Assembly: GCA_016213595.1 (NCBI GenBank)
Contig: JACRAA010000479.1
Span: forward strand, 1 to 7,951
DNA from: Actinomycetota bacterium
Lineage (GTDB): Bacteria; Actinomycetota; Actinomycetes; Propionibacteriales; Propionibacteriaceae
Direction: 5' to 3'
DNA: 7,951 nt
The notes beneath the pieces are model-generated. The model was not told the origin of the DNA, searched no databases, and saw only the letters and a list, made by a program, of their open reading frames with translations. Positions 4,915-7,951 of this stretch are shown here, piece by piece. Position 1 is the stretch's first letter; every line of letters begins with the position of its first letter. Made by a program: the position numbers and the translations under genes.

Positions 4915-7900
4915 CTATCCCTGGTCGTTGTGGATCGTGAAGCTCATGGTGGTGTGGTCGTTGTCGATCGAGTCCGGGTTGACGACCGTCAGCCCGCTCC
5001 AGCCGAGACCGCTGTCTTTGGCGACGTTCGCCCCGCCGTTCACCGTGGCCTCGACCTCGTCGTCGACCTCGGTGGCCGCCCATGAGATGGTCACACTGAG
5101 GTCGGCGTTGAGGTCGATGTCGAAGCCGAGACCGCCGTGGGGGGTGTCCCCGCCGCCGAAGTCCAGGTGGCCGTGCGACCAGAAGGGGTGCAACTTCACT
5201 GACTTGGCGCCGGACCAGGGGTGGTCGCTGTGTGCCCAGAACGAGCTCCAGTTCGTGTCCATGTCGACGGAGATCGTGATGGTGCGGAAGACCTCACGAG
5301 GCGGTTGCAGGGCCACCGTGACATCGGTGGTCCCGCCGGCGGTGACCTCGACCGGGACGGTGTTCGAGTTCCAGTGGCCGGCGATGTTCAGGCCGGCTGA
5401 CACCGAGTAGTGGCCTGCCGGTACGGCGGTGAACGCGAACCGTCCATCGCCGCCCACCACGACGTCCTGCTGTCCGCTGCCGAGGAGCGAGACGTTCGCC
5501 CCGGTCACGTCGGCGTTCGCTGTGACCGTACCGGTCAGGTTGCCTTTGGTGGGCACCAGCTTCCAGCGGTAGATCGGCACCTGCGCGTACGTCCCGGGCA
5601 GGTAGAATAGCTCTTCGACGTGGCCGTACACAGAACGGAACTGACCTTGTCCTGAGCCGTTGGGGGAGTCCCACAGCATGAGGTTGTCGGGGCTGACGGC
5701 GTTCGCTTCACCTGTCGACTTCCAGGCGTCCGAGTCACCGGAGCCGCCGTCGCCGAGGTCGGTCCAGTCAGAGGCGAAGGCGTTGCAGAGCTGGTTGGCG
5801 ACGTCGTCGGGCGCGCCGGTGAAGAGCTGTCCCCAGAAGCCGGCGGCGTTGTACGCGATGTCGAACACCTTCTGGTACAGCCACTTGGCGGCTGCCTGGC
5901 GCTCTGCGCCGGTATAGAGGTACAGCCCGTCGAGGGTCGCAGCGTCCACGGCCCCACCGAGCACGACGTCGGTCGGTTCGAGGTCGGTGACCTTGGTGAG
6001 CTTGCCTGGGCCCTCCAGCTTCACCCCGGCATGCTGGGCCGCGAGCCAGATGAAGGACGCGCACTGCGTCGCGACCGTCCCGACCGCCCAGCCGGAGTCG
6101 GCGCCCGCAATCCCCGTCGGGCCGAGGGCTATCTCTGGGCGCGTGTAGCCGTAGAAGCGGTAGTGGGCGTTGATCTTGAGCGCTTCGTCCGCGATCCGAT
6201 GGAGCGTCCGGCGGACATCCGCGGTCTCGTCGAAGGGCGGCGGCTTGACCACGACCGGGGGAATGATGGTGCTCACGTCGCTGAGGTCGGGGGCGAAGCT
6301 GAAGTACGCGATCTTGTACGGGCCGGTGTCGGGCGCGGTGACCCACTCGCCGTGGAACGCGTTGTCGATCGTCTGGGTGAGCGATCCCGGCCAGAGGTAC
6401 TTCAAGGCCGTCGGGTCGAAGCCGTCGGTGCCCTTGTTGCCGAGGAAGCTGCCCGCGAGGTGGTCCTTGAGCCAGTCGTCGGAGCCGGTCGAGTGGCGCA
6501 GCTCGATGTGGTTCTTGGACATGATCGCGCAGTGCGAATAGAACTGGGCAGGCGTCACCTGACGTAGCAGCTGGCCCACGAGACCGGGTCCGCCCGGGTC
6601 CAGGAGCAGGTCCCCCTTCTTCGCGTTGAGGATGCGGCCCGGTACGAACCGCCACTCGATCTCGTTCGTCAGCTGGCACACCATCCCGTCGGCCAGGTCA
6701 TCCTGCATGTTGTCCGGGTCGCACTCCTGGCCGACCTCCGGCTGTGCCTGGTCGAACAGGGAATGCAGGTCGAAGGGGGAGGTATCGGGAGAGACGAGTG
6801 CCGACAGCTCGCCGGTCAGCGGGCGTCCGCTCATCGGGAACGACCCCCGGCGCGCAAGGGATACGGCTGTGCCCTCGAAGTCCGCGGCCGCCGCGTCAGT
6901 GCTCGGGCGGGTTCGGACCGGGTGCGTCGCGGCAGCTGCGACCGCTCCGGAGAGCCGCTCAGCGACCGCGGCACTCCTGACCGGCTCGCGCAGGTCGTTC
7001 AGGGTGAGCACAGCTGCTGCTGTGTGCTTGGCCGCGAAGCTCAGTGCGCGCTGTGATGTCTGGGAGACGTAGCTGCTCCACGCCATCGGCAGCTTGACCT
7101 CGATGTAGGCGCTCGCGATCACCGGAAGCTTCGAGCACGTACCGCGCCCTTCCAGATGGATGGCCACGCCGAAGACATCGCCTGTGAACACTGCCTCGGG
7201 AAAGACCCGTACCACCGTGACTGTCGACAGCGCAGGAACTCGGAGGTCGGATCCCACGGTCAGGTCCGTTCCGGCGGCTCGTGCCACGACCGACGCGGAG
7301 CGGGCAAGCCCTGGCTCGTTCGGGTCGGACGGGGCAAGGTCCTTTCGGTCAGCTCGGAGCCATTCCTGCTTCTCCCGGGAGAACAACAGGTCCTCGTCCT
7401 CCAGGTTGGTGATCGTGAACGAGCAGAGGATCTCGCCAGGCAGGAACATGATCGCGGGGATGAGCTGCGGATGGTCGACGGCGACGCGAGGGGTCAGGAT
7501 CCCGCGGCGCACCTTGTTGAGGGCGTACGTGTTGAACACGGAGACGCTGCGCCGGCCCAGGGTCGTGCTCTGGTCGCTGAAGTGCGCGGTCACCTCGACG
7601 TCGAAGGTCGTGTACAGCGCATCGCGCCCGAGAGCATCCGTGTAGTCGTGGTCGATCGCGCCCGACTGGCTGACCCCCATCGTTCCATCGCCGAAGGCCC
7701 ACTCGTACTCGACGACCAACGATCGGTTCTCGTCGCTGCCCGGCAGCGAGAAGACGACCAGGCGAGGCTGGTAGCGGTCCTGGGTCGCCCAGATGACGGG
7801 GATCGGCAGAACGCCTGCCTTGGGGTCTGAGACGACGACGCGTTCGGCGACCTGCTCGACCTCGTCGCCCAGCATGGCGGTCACGACGATCGTGTACGTC

Positions 7901-7951
7901 CCCGCGTTGCGGAACTGTACGAACTGTCGTGCCCCGTAGATCCCGTTGATG
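4915..7951 (-). CDS. Large modular PKD / permuted papain-fold hydrolase / carboxypeptidase-regulatory-like protein (5' end missing)
   Basis: Probably a secreted or surface enzyme; the substrate is unknown. The frame is open to the right edge (upstream codons read NGIYGARQFVQFRNAGTYTI), so the GTG at 7884 is internal; residues here count from it (989 to the TAG). The tail of one PKD-like domain precedes a second (about 28-117, with YEWAFGDGT and a DHDYTD strand). Residues about 120-380 are beta-rich, then Ala-rich. A conserved-looking block follows: ECDPDN (387-392), Cys403, VPGRILNAKKGDLLL (414-428). The hydrolase core has GD (424-425), YSHCAIM with His451, IELRH (460-464) and QCASFIWLAA with Cys608. 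His before Cys is the circularly permuted NlpC/P60 order of YaeF/YiiX and LRAT families, which cleave amide or ester bonds. Residues about 781-861 resemble a carboxypeptidase-regulatory-like domain (GNLTGTV ... DGRFAFTAVPAGHYSV). Residues 863-989 are an unrecognised Asp/His/Trp-rich beta domain. No C-terminal sorting signal is present. Domain names are from motifs only. Confidence 0.9.
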   Translation of the reverse strand, partial: INGIYGARQFVQFRNAGTYTIVVTAMLGDEVEQVAERVVVSDPKAGVLPIPVIWATQDRYQPRLVVFSLPGSDENRSLVVEYEWAFGDGTMGVSQSGAIDHDYTDALGRDALYTTFDVEVTAHFSDQSTTLGRRSVSVFNTYALNKVRRGILTPRVAVDHPQLIPAIMFLPGEILCSFTITNLEDEDLLFSREKQEWLRADRKDLAPSDPNEPGLARSASVVARAAGTDLTVGSDLRVPALSTVTVVRVFPEAVFTGDVFGVAIHLEGRGTCSKLPVIASAYIEVKLPMAWSSYVSQTSQRALSFAAKHTAAAVLTLNDLREPVRSAAVAERLSGAVAAAATHPVRTRPSTDAAAADFEGTAVSLARRGSFPMSGRPLTGELSALVSPDTSPFDLHSLFDQAQPEVGQECDPDNMQDDLADGMVCQLTNEIEWRFVPGRILNAKKGDLLLDPGGPGLVGQLLRQVTPAQFYSHCAIMSKNHIELRHSTGSDDWLKDHLAGSFLGNKGTDGFDPTALKYLWPGSLTQTIDNAFHGEWVTAPDTGPYKIAYFSFAPDLSDVSTIIPPVVVKPPPFDETADVRRTLHRIADEALKINAHYRFYGYTRPEIALGPTGIAGADSGWAVGTVATQCASFIWLAAQHAGVKLEGPGKLTKVTDLEPTDVVLGGAVDAATLDGLYLYTGAERQAAAKWLYQKVFDIAYNAAGFWGQLFTGAPDDVANQLCNAFASDWTDLGDGGSGDSDAWKSTGEANAVSPDNLMLWDSPNGSGQGQFRSVYGHVEELFYLPGTYAQVPIYRWKLVPTKGNLTGTVTANADVTGANVSLLGSGQQDVVVGGDGRFAFTAVPAGHYSVSAGLNIAGHWNSNTVPVEVTAGGTTDVTVALQPPREVFRTITISVDMDTNWSSFWAHSDHPWSGAKSVKLHPFWSHGHLDFGGGDTPHGGLGFDIDLNADLSVTISWAATEVDDEVEATVNGGANVAKDSGLGWSGLTVVNPDSIDNDHTTMSFTIHNDQG

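Noticed and set aside
6031..6567. 178-codon plus-strand frame
   Set aside because: Antisense to the GD/His/Cys hydrolase core; no binding site or family signature.
5768..6679. 303-codon minus-strand frame in another register
   Set aside because: It overlaps the hydrolase domain out of frame and is Arg-rich low complexity; the 989-codon frame has coherent domains.
7882..7884. GTG as the start of the large minus-strand protein
   Set aside because: The upstream codons to the window edge stay open and continue a PKD-like strand pattern (RNAGTYTIVV); the real start is outside.

Overview
The window is GC-rich DNA with strong third-position G/C bias. It carries a LAXTG-type sortase signal and a short Cys-rich protein of an actinobacterial type. 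I infer a high-GC Gram-positive actinobacterium, perhaps a Micrococcales-like genus; I cannot name the species. No rRNA, tRNA, CRISPR array or transposase is visible.

Layout. (1) Positions 1-1662, + strand: the 3' end of a secreted, wall-anchored surface protein made of bacterial Ig-like repeats, each with a Cys-x8-Cys pair, ending in LASTG, a membrane helix and an Arg-rich tail. A strong hairpin follows at 1762-1796. (2) Positions 1840-2291: eroded remains of a fixC-fixX pair (flavoprotein dehydrogenase plus its ferredoxin-like partner), broken by two frame changes and an apparent deletion, and bounded by a 9-bp inverted repeat and a 16-bp perfect palindrome. (3) Positions 2553-2927: a small two-helix membrane protein with a cysteine-bearing tail. 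(4) Positions 3149-4556: a homologue of the flavoprotein disulfide reductase RclA. It is complete end to end, but a net gain of 28 bases (about 3959-3986) throws it out of frame. (5) Positions 4647-4826: a 59-aa four-cysteine protein with an excellent ribosome binding site. (6) Positions 4915-7951, - strand, continuing past the right edge: at least 1011 codons of a large modular protein with PKD-like domains, a circularly permuted papain-fold (NlpC/P60 superfamily, YaeF/YiiX-like) hydrolase, a carboxypeptidase-regulatory-like beta-sandwich and a C-terminal domain I do not recognise.

Interpretation. Two large genes for surface or secreted proteins face each other across about 3.2 kb that mixes decayed redox genes with small intact ones. 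The middle looks like a site of gene turnover. The two broken redox loci (fixCX and rclA) need not have been linked functionally. The most original object is the large minus-strand protein: its hydrolase core is recognisable, but its domain combination and C-terminal domain are not a system I can name.

Stretches without a confident gene: 1663-1887 (terminator hairpin, inverted repeat, one doubtful 28-codon ORF); 2268-2552 (palindrome, weak -10-like hexamer); 2928-3148 (nothing convincing); 4827-4914 (imperfect hairpin between convergent genes).
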